DNA from: a virus
DNA: 22,926 nucleotides
Strand: one strand, 5' to 3'
IMG/VR virus record: IMGVR_UViG_3300048797_000065
Span: 1-22,926 of that record
Shown piece after piece: positions 12,766 through 19,805 of the stretch; within the stretch, counting starts at the first letter, position 1; every line of letters begins with the position of its first letter. The position numbers were made by a program, and so were the translations under genes. Below the pieces are notes generated by a model, which had not been told where the DNA came from, did not search any database, and saw only the letters and a program-made list of their open reading frames with translations.

Positions 12766-14456
12766 CCGAACGCGAGATCGGCACCATCCCCGGGGAGCAG
12801 CTGACCAAGCAGGTCAATGTCGTCTACGGGCCCAACGCTGGCTCTGCCGATGTCCCGAACATCGACAAGGGCATGAGGCAGATGGCCTACCAGCTCCAGA
12901 GCTGGGTCAACAACATGCGCTCGGTCACCGGCCAGTCTGGCCTGTTCGACCGTGGCAAGTACGTCTCCAACGACAACGTCTACAACCAGATGCTGACGGC
13001 GCGTGCAGCGGTCAAGGACGACGACATCTGCGCCTCGGTGGCCGAGCTCACTGAGGGCATGGCCTTCCAGGGTATGAAGTGGGAGTCCGCTGACTGGGAC
13101 ACCATGGACCTGTTCAACCAGATGGCCGCCGAGCAGGATCTCGACTCCCTGATCCGCAAGATGTGGCGGGAGGAGTTCACCTACAGCCAGAGTGTCTGTG
13201 CCTTCTGGTGGGACGAGGGTCAGTTCACCGTCCGCGGCGAGACGGAGAAGGGCAACAAGCGCAAGAAAACCGTCAAGGTCTGGTACCCGCGAGCCGTCAC
13301 CCTGCTGGATGCGGTCAAGGTCGTGCCTGTCGGCCTGCTGGCGTTCGGCCAGGAGCGTCTGGCATGGAAGGCCACCCGACAGGAGTCCATCGCCTACAGC
13401 GCGATCGTCAACGGTGATCTGCAGGACGAGCTGATGGAGCGCTTCTACACCGGTCAGTACATCCCGCGTGACGGTGACGAGCTCCAGGAGCTGACCTCGC
13501 TGCAGATCGACGTCTCCCAGCTCCTGCTGCTCGACGACCGCTACGTGGCCCGGCACTGCATCACCAAGCCTGACTACGAGCGCTTCCCTGACGTGCGGCT
13601 CAAGAGCGTGTTCCGCCTGCTCGACCTCAAGCAGCAGCTGATGGAGGCCGACCGGGTGAGCCTGATCGGCGCCGCGAACTACATCCTGCTGGTCAAGAAG
13701 GGCGACAAGGACGATCCGGCGTACCCCGAGGAGATCGAGAACCTCAAGAGCAACTACCAGACGCTGGCCAAGCTCCCGGTGATCTTCTCCGACCACCGGC
13801 TCAACATCGAGATCATCACTCCCAAGACCGACATGACGCTGGCTCCAGACAAGTACGAGGTGCTGGACAACCGGATCGCTGCTCGGCTGCTCAACACCCT
13901 CAACGTCGCCGGTGCTCGCTCCGGCCAGCGCACTGACAACTCGCTGACGATGAGCCGGCCAGTGGCCAGGTCGATGGAGGGACGCCGGCACATGATGCGC
14001 CGGTTCCTGGAGAGGCAGATCGGCAAGGCCGTCGTAGAGCACCCCAAGAACAAGGGAGTCTTCGAGGAGGGCGCTCCCTCGTTGGCCTTCACTCCTCCGA
14101 ATATCCAGCTGGACGCCGATGCTGGCACTGTCCAGGTACTCATGCAGGCACGCATGAGCGGCGACCTGTCTCGAGAGTCCTTCCTGGACTACTTCGGGTT
14201 CGACCAGGAGGTGGAGGCCATGCGCGTCACCTTGGAGGCCGAGAGGTATGACGACATCTTCAAGACGCACGTGCCGTTCGACTCTCCGGCCAACAACCCG
14301 GATGCCAATGGTGCGACCGAGCCAGGTTCTGCCACCGGCACTCCTCCGGCAGCCCAGGGTGGCGCAGGTGGGCGCGGCGGTCGTCCTGCTGGCGGCGGTA
14401 AGCCCAAGCAGAGCCCTGCTGCTACCAAGACGGCCACCAAGACGGGAGCATCATGA
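12762..14456 (+). CDS. Portal protein
   Basis: 564 residues starting in ATGA. Length, position directly downstream of the terminase block and upstream of the protease, and the content of long charged helices with beta wings (LMERFYTGQYIPRDGDELQE; RLLNTLNVAGARSG; MMRRFLERQIGKAVVEH) match siphovirus portals. It forms the dodecameric ring at one head vertex through which DNA enters. The C-terminal 50 residues are a low-complexity Gly/Ala/Pro/Lys tail (GGAGGRGGRPAGGGKPK). It uses strongly GC-biased codons, unlike the endonuclease before it. The assignment is by position and overall layout. Confidence 0.85.
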   Translation: MTEREIGTIPGEQLTKQVNVVYGPNAGSADVPNIDKGMRQMAYQLQSWVNNMRSVTGQSGLFDRGKYVSNDNVYNQMLTARAAVKDDDICASVAELTEGMAFQGMKWESADWDTMDLFNQMAAEQDLDSLIRKMWREEFTYSQSVCAFWWDEGQFTVRGETEKGNKRKKTVKVWYPRAVTLLDAVKVVPVGLLAFGQERLAWKATRQESIAYSAIVNGDLQDELMERFYTGQYIPRDGDELQELTSLQIDVSQLLLLDDRYVARHCITKPDYERFPDVRLKSVFRLLDLKQQLMEADRVSLIGAANYILLVKKGDKDDPAYPEEIENLKSNYQTLAKLPVIFSDHRLNIEIITPKTDMTLAPDKYEVLDNRIAARLLNTLNVAGARSGQRTDNSLTMSRPVARSMEGRRHMMRRFLERQIGKAVVEHPKNKGVFEEGAPSLAFTPPNIQLDADAGTVQVLMQARMSGDLSRESFLDYFGFDQEVEAMRVTLEAERYDDIFKTHVPFDSPANNPDANGATEPGSATGTPPAAQGGAGGRGGRPAGGGKPKQSPAATKTATKTGAS

Positions 14457-15838
14457 CCGAGCAGGCCAGGGACTTCAACACGGATCAGCGCGACAAGATG
14501 GCCGACAAGGGCAACGCGATGCCCGACGGCAGCTACCCAATCGCCACCCAGGAGGATCTGGACAACGCCTGGGGCCTGCGTGGCCGCAGTAAGCACTACC
14601 CCGACTCCGCGGTCATGGCGCACATGACCAAGATGGCGGCTCGCCTCGGGCTGAAGATGCCTCAGGAGGAGCGGGCTGCCATGACGTCGCAGAACCGGGC
14701 GCACGGCTTCGTGTGGCCTCCCGGGTTGCCGCCGTGCGCGATGTGCGGCCGCGACGCCAACGACAAGATCCACATCACACCGACTCGTGGTGGACTGCAC
14801 GGTCACTCCTCGATGCCGACACTGGTCCGGGAGATGCCGATGTCGGTCCGGGCGGCTGACCAGTCGACACCGAACCTGCCTACCCGGGCCCATGGCTTCA
14901 TGCTGTCCGCTCCGGGCCTGACGGCTGGCATCACCTGCCAGGCCTGTGGGACCACCATGGCCAACGGCATCCACGCTCTGGGTCTGCCCTCGGGCATGGT
15001 GCCGCTGTCCAGCAACTCCGGGCTCTATGGCTCGGGTCTGGCTGCCACGCTGAGCTCCGAGAATCCTCAGACCGCGTTCGTGGCCGAGATCGGCAACCGG
15101 CTGGTCTTCGCGGCCCCAGTCACCACTGAGTTCAACGACGACCAGCTGCCGCGGGAGATCGCCTCAGCGTGGCAGAAGGCTCGCAGCGACAACCCGTACT
15201 ACATGTGGATCGCCGGCCGCTACGTCGAGGCAGACCGGCCCAACCGCAACTCGGCCTACTGGAGCACCGCTGACCTTGAGCTCGGCCAGCCGACGGTGAC
15301 CCATGGTCCGATCAACTGGCTGCACGAGGAGCGGCACATTATCGGCGCCATCGCGGGTTCCGAGATGGTCCACGTCGACCGCCAGGCCGCTTCAGCAACG
15401 GGCGTTGGTAACCACATCGTCATGCTCGGGGCCATCTGGAGCCACATCTGGCCGCAGGAGGCTAACGTCATTCAGCGGGCCAGTGAGAACGGCAAGCTCT
15501 GGGCGTCGATGGAGTGCGTGAGCCAGGAGGTCGCCTGCCTGGCGTGTGACAAGACTCTGAGCTACCCGGACTACATGAAGCAGGAGGCTCGCTGTGACCA
15601 CATGCGCTCGGGGATGCCGCGTCGTTTCGTCGATCCGACCTTCGGTGGCGCCGGAATCATCGTGCCACCGGTACGGCCAGGTTGGGCCAATGCCGAGATG
15701 CGGGTACAGATGCCGGAGGCCGCTCGGCTTGCGGAGCGTCAGGCCGCGTCCTTCGGTGGCATGACCACTTCGGAGGCTGAGCTGGTCGTGGCCCAGATCC
15801 TGGCAAGTGTCGCCGAGTCGGCGACACCTCTTTCCTGA
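14453..15838 (+). CDS. Capsid maturation protease with zinc-knuckle-like inserts
   Basis: 461 residues in ATGA overlap with the portal. The N-terminus (about 15-70; MPDGSYPIATQEDLDNAW, AARLGLK) looks like the DUF6582 module found with phage head proteins. Two similar modules follow: RAHGF at 82 with CAMCG at 95, and RAHGF at 145 with CQACG at 162, each ending in an IH pair. The protease-like region (210-360) has WLHEERHIIGAI (candidate catalytic His291 or His295) and LWASMECVS (Ser352 or Ser357), as in S78/U35 prohead proteases. A third Cys cluster is CLAC at 362 with CDH at 381. It would process scaffold and capsid subunits during head assembly. The catalytic residues are inferred. Confidence 0.75.
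   Translation: MTEQARDFNTDQRDKMADKGNAMPDGSYPIATQEDLDNAWGLRGRSKHYPDSAVMAHMTKMAARLGLKMPQEERAAMTSQNRAHGFVWPPGLPPCAMCGRDANDKIHITPTRGGLHGHSSMPTLVREMPMSVRAADQSTPNLPTRAHGFMLSAPGLTAGITCQACGTTMANGIHALGLPSGMVPLSSNSGLYGSGLAATLSSENPQTAFVAEIGNRLVFAAPVTTEFNDDQLPREIASAWQKARSDNPYYMWIAGRYVEADRPNRNSAYWSTADLELGQPTVTHGPINWLHEERHIIGAIAGSEMVHVDRQAASATGVGNHIVMLGAIWSHIWPQEANVIQRASENGKLWASMECVSQEVACLACDKTLSYPDYMKQEARCDHMRSGMPRRFVDPTFGGAGIIVPPVRPGWANAEMRVQMPEAARLAERQAASFGGMTTSEAELVVAQILASVAESATPLS
15397..15406. promoter_or_regulatory. AACG-NN-CGTT palindrome inside the protease gene
   Basis: AACGGGCGTT followed by GGTAAC, close to the common GTAGC flank. Codons for AlaThrGlyValGly cover it, so it may be functional or incidental. 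Confidence 0.4.
15807..15827 (+). terminator. Hairpin terminator in the last codons of the protease gene
   Basis: GTGTCGCCGA (15807-15816) and TCGGCGACAC (15818-15827) are perfectly complementary around a single G and are followed by CTCTTTCC. It forms one block with the palindromic site at 15841. It could lower transcription into the capsid genes or set their separate control. Confidence 0.6.
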
Positions 15839-15840
15839 CG

Positions 15841-15850
15841 AACGCCCGTT
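15841..15850. promoter_or_regulatory. AACG-NN-CGTT site, first of an inverted pair
   Basis: AACGCCCGTT followed by GGTAGC, just after the TGA of the protease gene. Its partner at 15879-15888 has the same GTAGC flank on the opposite strand, so the two face each other. Confidence 0.65.
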
Positions 15851-15878
15851 GGTAGCTCCCTGTTGAACAAGGGCTACT

Positions 15879-15888
15879 AACGCGCGTT
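15879..15888. promoter_or_regulatory. AACG-NN-CGTT site, second of an inverted pair
   Basis: AACGCGCGTT; on the minus strand it reads on into AGTAGCCC. The GTAGC/GCTAC arms between the two sites also allow an RNA hairpin (about 15852-15877). It lies 77 bases upstream of the scaffold-like gene. Confidence 0.65.
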
Positions 15889-15965
15889 CTCGGATATTCA
15901 CCCTCTGTGCCGAAGCGTCTTCTCGAGCCGGTCATTCCGCCCGGCGATCTAGCCGAGGAGGGCAG

Positions 15966-16556
15966 ATGGCAGACCGGACCTTCACCGAGGGTGAGGCCTA
16001 CGCACTGGTCGATGACGCCGTCAAGCGCGAGACCGCAGCGGCCGCGATCAAGATCTCTGAGCTTGAGGCCACTCTCAAGTCCGCCAACGACGTCCTCGTG
16101 GCGGAGAAGGCTGCAGAGACCAAGCGCGCAGACCAGGCAGCGCAGGCGTTGATCGACTTCAAGGACGGCATCGAGCAGGAGAAGGCGAAGGCGGTGCTCC
16201 GCACCGAGCGCGTCGCGGCTGTGGCTGAGGCCACAGACCTCCTGGAGATGACGGACGAGCGGGCCGAGCGCATCACCGCGATGGACGAGGCCGCTTTCGC
16301 CTCCTACGTCACCGACCTTCGTGAGATCGCCGCCAAGGCACCGAAGGAAGACCCCAAGAACGACCCCGACGCAAAGGCTGACGCCAAGGGCGGGGACGAC
16401 AAGGACGAGGACGACGCCAAGACCAAGGCCGCTGAGGCCAAGGGCAAGGGCATTCCTCGCGAGTCGGCCGCGTTCGGCGGCACGACCAGCACCGCCAAGC
16501 CCAAGGGAACGGTCATCGGCGTCATCGGCGCCGGTCGCTCCCTGCGGGTCGGCTGA
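15966..16556 (+). CDS. Scaffolding-like protein
   Basis: The ATG at 15966 follows GAGGAGGGCAG. The 196-residue protein is dominated by a coiled coil (about 15-90; ISELEATLKSANDVLVAEKA) and a very acidic, low-complexity stretch (115-155; GGDDKDEDDAKTK), ending in a Gly-rich tail with GVIGAGRSLRVG. Composition, size and place between protease and capsid genes match scaffolds of siphovirus heads, which help the capsid assemble and are then cut and released. No family signature was identified beyond these properties. Confidence 0.75.
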   Translation: MADRTFTEGEAYALVDDAVKRETAAAAIKISELEATLKSANDVLVAEKAAETKRADQAAQALIDFKDGIEQEKAKAVLRTERVAAVAEATDLLEMTDERAERITAMDEAAFASYVTDLREIAAKAPKEDPKNDPDAKADAKGGDDKDEDDAKTKAAEAKGKGIPRESAAFGGTTSTAKPKGTVIGVIGAGRSLRVG

Positions 16557-16575
16557 GTAAGGGAGGAGACACCAA

Positions 16576-17109
16576 ATGGCAAGTGACTACGGACTCAACT
16601 TCGGGTTCCGACGCTCGGACGAGAGCGTCGCTGTCCGAGAGGGTCGGCTCAAGACCCCCGTGTCTGGGACCTTCCGTCTCGGCTCGCTGGTCCAGTTTGA
16701 CCCGGCCAGCGTCGGGTACCTCAAGGCCTGCGCATCGGCTGCGATCGGCGAGGGCGCGACCGTAGGGCTTCTGGTCCAGGAAGAGATCTGGAACCGGAGC
16801 ATCTACGAAACGATGCACCTCGACAGCTTCGGCCTGGGGGTGGCGTACAACAACCGCCCCTCGGTCATCGTGGCTGGGGCCGGCACCAAGGTGTGGTTCA
16901 AGAACACCGCCAGCTCCACCCGCGCCGATGGTCGTGTCATTGCCGCCGTGACCATGGTCGACCTGACCACGGGCACGCCGGCAGTCCTCGACTATCTGAC
17001 TTGGGATGGAACCAAGTACGCCAAGGGCACTGGGGTCTCTGACTCCATGCTTCGTCTCACCGCCATCGATGCGACCGCAGGCACCTGCGAAGCCGTCCTC
17101 ATCCGCTGA
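16576..17109 (+). CDS. Head decoration-like protein
   Basis: The ATG at 16576 follows GGGAGGAGAC. The 177-residue protein is rich in beta-prone residues (GTFRLGSLVQFDPAS; GVAYNNRPSVIVAGAGTKVWF) and contains no Cys pair or helix bundle. Genes of this size between scaffold and major capsid usually encode proteins that coat and stabilise the capsid. A head fibre base is another option. GC-biased codons and a strong ribosome binding site imply high expression. Five bases separate its stop from the GTG just ahead of the capsid start. Confidence 0.7.
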   Translation: MASDYGLNFGFRRSDESVAVREGRLKTPVSGTFRLGSLVQFDPASVGYLKACASAAIGEGATVGLLVQEEIWNRSIYETMHLDSFGLGVAYNNRPSVIVAGAGTKVWFKNTASSTRADGRVIAAVTMVDLTTGTPAVLDYLTWDGTKYAKGTGVSDSMLRLTAIDATAGTCEAVLIR

Positions 17110-17123
17110 AAGGAGTGACCATC

Positions 17124-18098
17124 ATGAAGAGTTCGATTCAGACACTCGCCCGCACACATGCGGCAGTGGACCCGTGGGGTCACTCTCCTCAGCTCGCTGA
17201 GGAGTACATCCAGGCCAAGGAGGCGCTCAACGAAGACGCGCGCAAGCGTTGGGACGACCCTGAGTTCCACCGTCAGGTCGCCGCTGATCTGGAGTCGATC
17301 CTGGACTACCAGTTCACCTTCGAGAACCTCTTCTCGACGTACTTCAACGTCGAGAACGTGGGCGAATGGGACAAGGTCATCCTGCGTGAGCGCAGGGGCC
17401 TGAAGGTCTTCCAGAGCTCGCGTGGTGGCTACATCGAAGAGAGCCAGCTGCGCACCGAGATGTGGGAGCTTCCTCGCGAGACGATGGGCTTCCACGTCAG
17501 CGAGCACATCGACAAGCTCCGCATGAACTTCGCGGAGACCATCGAGGATCTCGTGTCGCTGGGAGGGCAGCGCCTGGAGGCTGAGGTCAACCGGCGCATC
17601 TTCAACCTCCTGCAGACCGCGGTGCCGTCCAACAGCCCGTACTACCAGGCTGTGACCGGCATGGCGAAGTCCGATCTGGACACCGCCATCCGCAACGTCC
17701 GTGACGCGATCAAGCCGAACGGGATGGGCCCCGTGCCTGTCACGATCATCGGCCGGGCCGCCATGGTCGACCAGATCTCCGACTTCAACCTCGGGTTCGA
17801 CCCTGAGGCGACCGAAGAGGTCCGGGCCAAGGGACGTCTGGGCGTCTACCGTGGCGCGAACATCATCCAGGTGCTCAACTACACCGACGACTCAGGGACG
17901 TCCTTCATCCCGGCCAACGAGCTGTGGGTCTTCGGTGGCACGGTCGGCAAGTTCGCGCTCTACGGCGGCCTTCAGGTCAAGTCGTGGGACGAGAACACGG
18001 TCGACTACCGCCACTACCGGGCCCGCAAGGATATCGGTGGCCTGGTGCACCATAACGAACAGAGTAGGAGAATCGTAGACTCGGCGGTAACGCCATAA
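17124..18098 (+). CDS. Major capsid protein (HK97-like)
   Basis: I placed the start at ATG 17124, nine bases after AAGGAG. A GTG at 17115 is in frame but directly abuts the ribosome binding site. The 324-residue product has an N-terminal helical part with DPEFHRQVAADLESIL, a central section with LGGQRLEAEVNRRIFNLLQ and DLDTAIRNVRDAIKPNG, and a C-terminal beta part (FGGTVGKFALYGGLQVKSW) typical of HK97-fold capsids. It forms the icosahedral shell. Its last 15 or so codons (AGT, AGG, AGA, GTA, CCA, TAA) are unlike the strongly biased codons before them, and the stop lies in a stable RNA hairpin. Confidence 0.88.
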   Translation: MKSSIQTLARTHAAVDPWGHSPQLAEEYIQAKEALNEDARKRWDDPEFHRQVAADLESILDYQFTFENLFSTYFNVENVGEWDKVILRERRGLKVFQSSRGGYIEESQLRTEMWELPRETMGFHVSEHIDKLRMNFAETIEDLVSLGGQRLEAEVNRRIFNLLQTAVPSNSPYYQAVTGMAKSDLDTAIRNVRDAIKPNGMGPVPVTIIGRAAMVDQISDFNLGFDPEATEEVRAKGRLGVYRGANIIQVLNYTDDSGTSFIPANELWVFGGTVGKFALYGGLQVKSWDENTVDYRHYRARKDIGGLVHHNEQSRRIVDSAVTP

Positions 18099-18118
18099 GT
18101 CTACGGAGTCCTCGACTC
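18074..18118 (+). other. Two consecutive hairpins at the end of the capsid gene
   Basis: CGTAGACT (18074-18081) pairs with AGTCTACG (18098-18105) over 8 bp and encloses GGCG-GTAA-CGCC, a stem with a GNRA-type tetraloop. The TAA stop (18096-18098) lies within it. Next, GAGTC (18106-18110) pairs with GACTC (18114-18118). The terminator hairpin at 18128 follows. These could protect the 3' end of the abundant capsid mRNA or form part of a mobile junction. Confidence 0.45.
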
Positions 18119-18127
18119 TGAGTCAAG

Positions 18128-18158
18128 GTGAGCCCCGGTCACTGTGACCGGGGCTCAC
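18128..18158 (+). terminator. Very stable terminator after the capsid gene
   Basis: GTGAGCCCCGGTCAC (18128-18142) and GTGACCGGGGCTCAC (18144-18158) are perfect 15-bp arms around a single T, followed by TTGTGT. It separates the capsid gene from the endonuclease gene at 18290. Confidence 0.85.
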
Positions 18159-18180
18159 TTGTGTGATGTACGAAAGACAT

Positions 18181-18221
18181 CGACTATAGGCATTACTGTT
18201 TTTACGTTGCGACTATAGGCA
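18181..18221 (+). repeat. Two direct CGACTATAGGCA repeats
   Basis: CGACTATAGGCA occurs at 18181-18192 and 18210-18221 (29-bp spacing), in an AT-richer gap of about 130 bases between the terminator and the endonuclease gene. It may be a regulatory site for that gene or part of its mobile cassette. Confidence 0.45.
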
Positions 18222-18254
18222 CTATTCGCCACTACCAATATCTTGATAGAACCG

Positions 18255-18270
18255 TTGACAAACGTCCGTC
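18255..18270 (+). promoter_or_regulatory. TTGACA with a degenerate palindromic site
   Basis: TTGACA (18255-18260) is a perfect -35 hexamer and runs directly into AACGTCCGTC (18261-18270), one base short of the AACG-NN-CGTT palindrome. No -10 at proper spacing is seen (TGTATC is 22 bases away). It lies just upstream of the endonuclease ATG at 18290. Confidence 0.35.
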
Positions 18271-18289
18271 TCTGCGTCACGCTGTATCT

Positions 18290-19378
18290 ATGACAGAAAC
18301 GTGCTCAACTAAGGGCTGCATTCAGCCGCGGGTAGGGGCTACCTCACGGTGTGAGGATCATTTACGCGAGTACAAGGCTGAGCGGGCTCGGCGGTATCGC
18401 AGCCGTGAGTACGTCCCCAAAAGCGAACTTGGGCGAGTGTGTCGCGTTTGCGGAGATCCGGCCCTGCCAGATCGGTTGCTTTGTCAGGAGCATCGCAATA
18501 CGACAGCCAGGGAGCAGCGACAGTGGCAGGCGAGATGGTCGCTGGGCGCCAAGCCGTGTTCATGGAATGGCTGCTCTAGGTCGCGGCATCGGATGCCATC
18601 CCAGACGGTTCCCTATTGCCTGGAGCACTGGAGGGAGTACAACGCCGAACTGGCAGTCGCGAGGCGTACTGAGCCGGCGGTGCTGACGAAGACCTGCCCG
18701 GAGTGCGGCACGGTATTTACCACGACCTCAGTACATCTGCGATACGACAAGCCGGAATGTCGTCGCGTCGTGAAGAACCGCCAGGTGTTGTTGAGCCATC
18801 GTGAGATCCAGTCACGCGGCCTTGGCGTGATGGTCACGGAGAAGCGGTGCTGCACCTGCGGGGAGACGAAGCCTGCCGGTGAGTTCTATCGCAACAGCGC
18901 ACAGCCGGACGGACTATCCCCTCGATGCAAGGTGGACGACAAGAAGACGAAGGCAGCTACCAACCAGGCTCGGCCTCGCATGGGCCAGCGGCGCACGGTC
19001 GCTAAGAGGCTTCGCAGTTACAACATCGTTATTGCGGCCCGGCGTATTGCTGGCTACCTCGGCGAAGATGTTGTCGAGGCGTATGACGCCATCTTCGATC
19101 ACCAGCAGGGGTTGTGCATGTGGTGTGAGAAGCCAGGATCGCGACAAACAGAGCCTTTTCGCCATGACGGGGTGGACGCGTGGCCCGTATCAAAAGATGT
19201 TCTGGCGATCGACCACGATCACGACTGCTGTCCCACGGGAGGGTCTTGCGGCAACTGTGTGCGGGTCCTGATGCACCGCGGGTGCAATCTTCAGTACCAG
19301 GGAACCCTGACTGAGAGTTTCGTTCGTCTGGAGCGCATGAGGCGTGTCGAAGAGTCGGTGAGGCGTCATGGCGCCTGA
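18290..19378 (+). CDS. Zinc-rich endonuclease VII-like homing enzyme
   Basis: 362 residues. The N-terminal 215 residues carry five cysteine/histidine modules: C5/C10/C21/H24, C51/C54/C65/H68, C90/C95/C110/H113, C136/C139/C157 and a C187-C190/C213 ribbon with CGETKPAGEFY. A linker precedes the catalytic endonuclease VII-like domain: GLCMWCEKPG (C276, C279), VLAIDHDHDCC (D308, H309, H311), CGNC, and HRGCNLQ with N333. The array probably reads a long DNA target. No ribosome binding site is evident near the ATG at 18290, so translation may be weak or leaderless. It overlaps the next small gene by 11 bases. Codons are less biased than in head genes, fitting a transferred gene. Confidence 0.85.
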   Translation: MTETCSTKGCIQPRVGATSRCEDHLREYKAERARRYRSREYVPKSELGRVCRVCGDPALPDRLLCQEHRNTTAREQRQWQARWSLGAKPCSWNGCSRSRHRMPSQTVPYCLEHWREYNAELAVARRTEPAVLTKTCPECGTVFTTTSVHLRYDKPECRRVVKNRQVLLSHREIQSRGLGVMVTEKRCCTCGETKPAGEFYRNSAQPDGLSPRCKVDDKKTKAATNQARPRMGQRRTVAKRLRSYNIVIAARRIAGYLGEDVVEAYDAIFDHQQGLCMWCEKPGSRQTEPFRHDGVDAWPVSKDVLAIDHDHDCCPTGGSCGNCVRVLMHRGCNLQYQGTLTESFVRLERMRRVEESVRRHGA

Positions 19379-19547
19379 ACTGCCCGAGTGGCTCACTGAG
19401 GCGCCTGAGGAGTTCCGGGACGCCCTCATGGCGGGGTACGAGAAGTACGGCGACGACCGTGAGGCAATCCTCAATTGGTTCCGTCAGCTTCTCACCTACA
19501 AGCAGTTCTGGGATCGGGTCGATTCTCGGAGCGACCCTCTGCGCTGA
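19368..19547 (+). CDS. Small acidic helical protein (59 aa)
   Basis: Starting at the ATG at 19368, inside the end of the endonuclease gene, this 59-residue frame reads MAPELPEWLTEAPEEF, then LMAGYEKYGDDREAILNWF and ends FWDRVDSRSDPLR. The codon pattern and the acidic, helical, Trp-containing sequence look like a genuine head or tail accessory protein. There is no ribosome binding site beyond GGCG, so translational coupling with the endonuclease is likely. Function unknown. Confidence 0.65.
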   Translation: MAPELPEWLTEAPEEFRDALMAGYEKYGDDREAILNWFRQLLTYKQFWDRVDSRSDPLR

Positions 19548-19607
19548 TTAGTTCCTCTCCCGTTTGACCCGAAGCCCTTGGATATCACCTCGCCAAGGGA
19601 GAGCAAT

Positions 19608-19805
19608 ATGTTCGGGAAGACTCTGTCCGGCCGCCCGCAGCCCAAGATCCTGTCTGAGCCCAGTCCGTACGAGCACGCCATCCTGGGAGCCCTGCAGAGC
19701 AGGAAGCTCTACCAGGGCACGGTCAGCGACAAGGACAAGGGCGTCCGCCGCACTCGCGGCAAGATCGCCAAGGCCAGCCGCAAGAGCAACCGGGGCAATC
19801 GATGA
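19608..19805 (+). CDS. Small basic protein of a common actinophage type (65 aa)
   Basis: The ATG at 19608 is preceded by AAGGGAGAG. An upstream in-frame TTG lacks such a site. The 65-residue product has YEHAILGALQSRKLYQGTV in the middle and a strongly basic tail (RRTRGKIAKASRKSNRGNR). Small proteins with this HxxILGALQ...YxGTV plus RRR...KASR layout are frequent in actinophage genomes (from memory). It probably binds nucleic acid. The stop overlaps the lysin start (ATGA). Confidence 0.7.
   Translation: MFGKTLSGRPQPKILSEPSPYEHAILGALQSRKLYQGTVSDKDKGVRRTRGKIAKASRKSNRGNR

Noticed and set aside
12645-14270. Long minus-strand open frame opposite the portal gene
   Set aside because: It is the antisense of a GC-biased gene, a common artefact; the plus frame has portal features, phage-like overlaps and codon use.
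17115-17123. GTG start of the capsid gene at 17115
   Set aside because: It directly abuts the AAGGAG site; the ATG at 17124 has correct spacing.
18181-18221. Resemblance of CGACTATAGGCA to a T7-type promoter (ACTATAGG)
   Set aside because: Only the CGACT and CTATAGG parts match and no phage RNA polymerase gene is seen; recorded as a direct repeat only.
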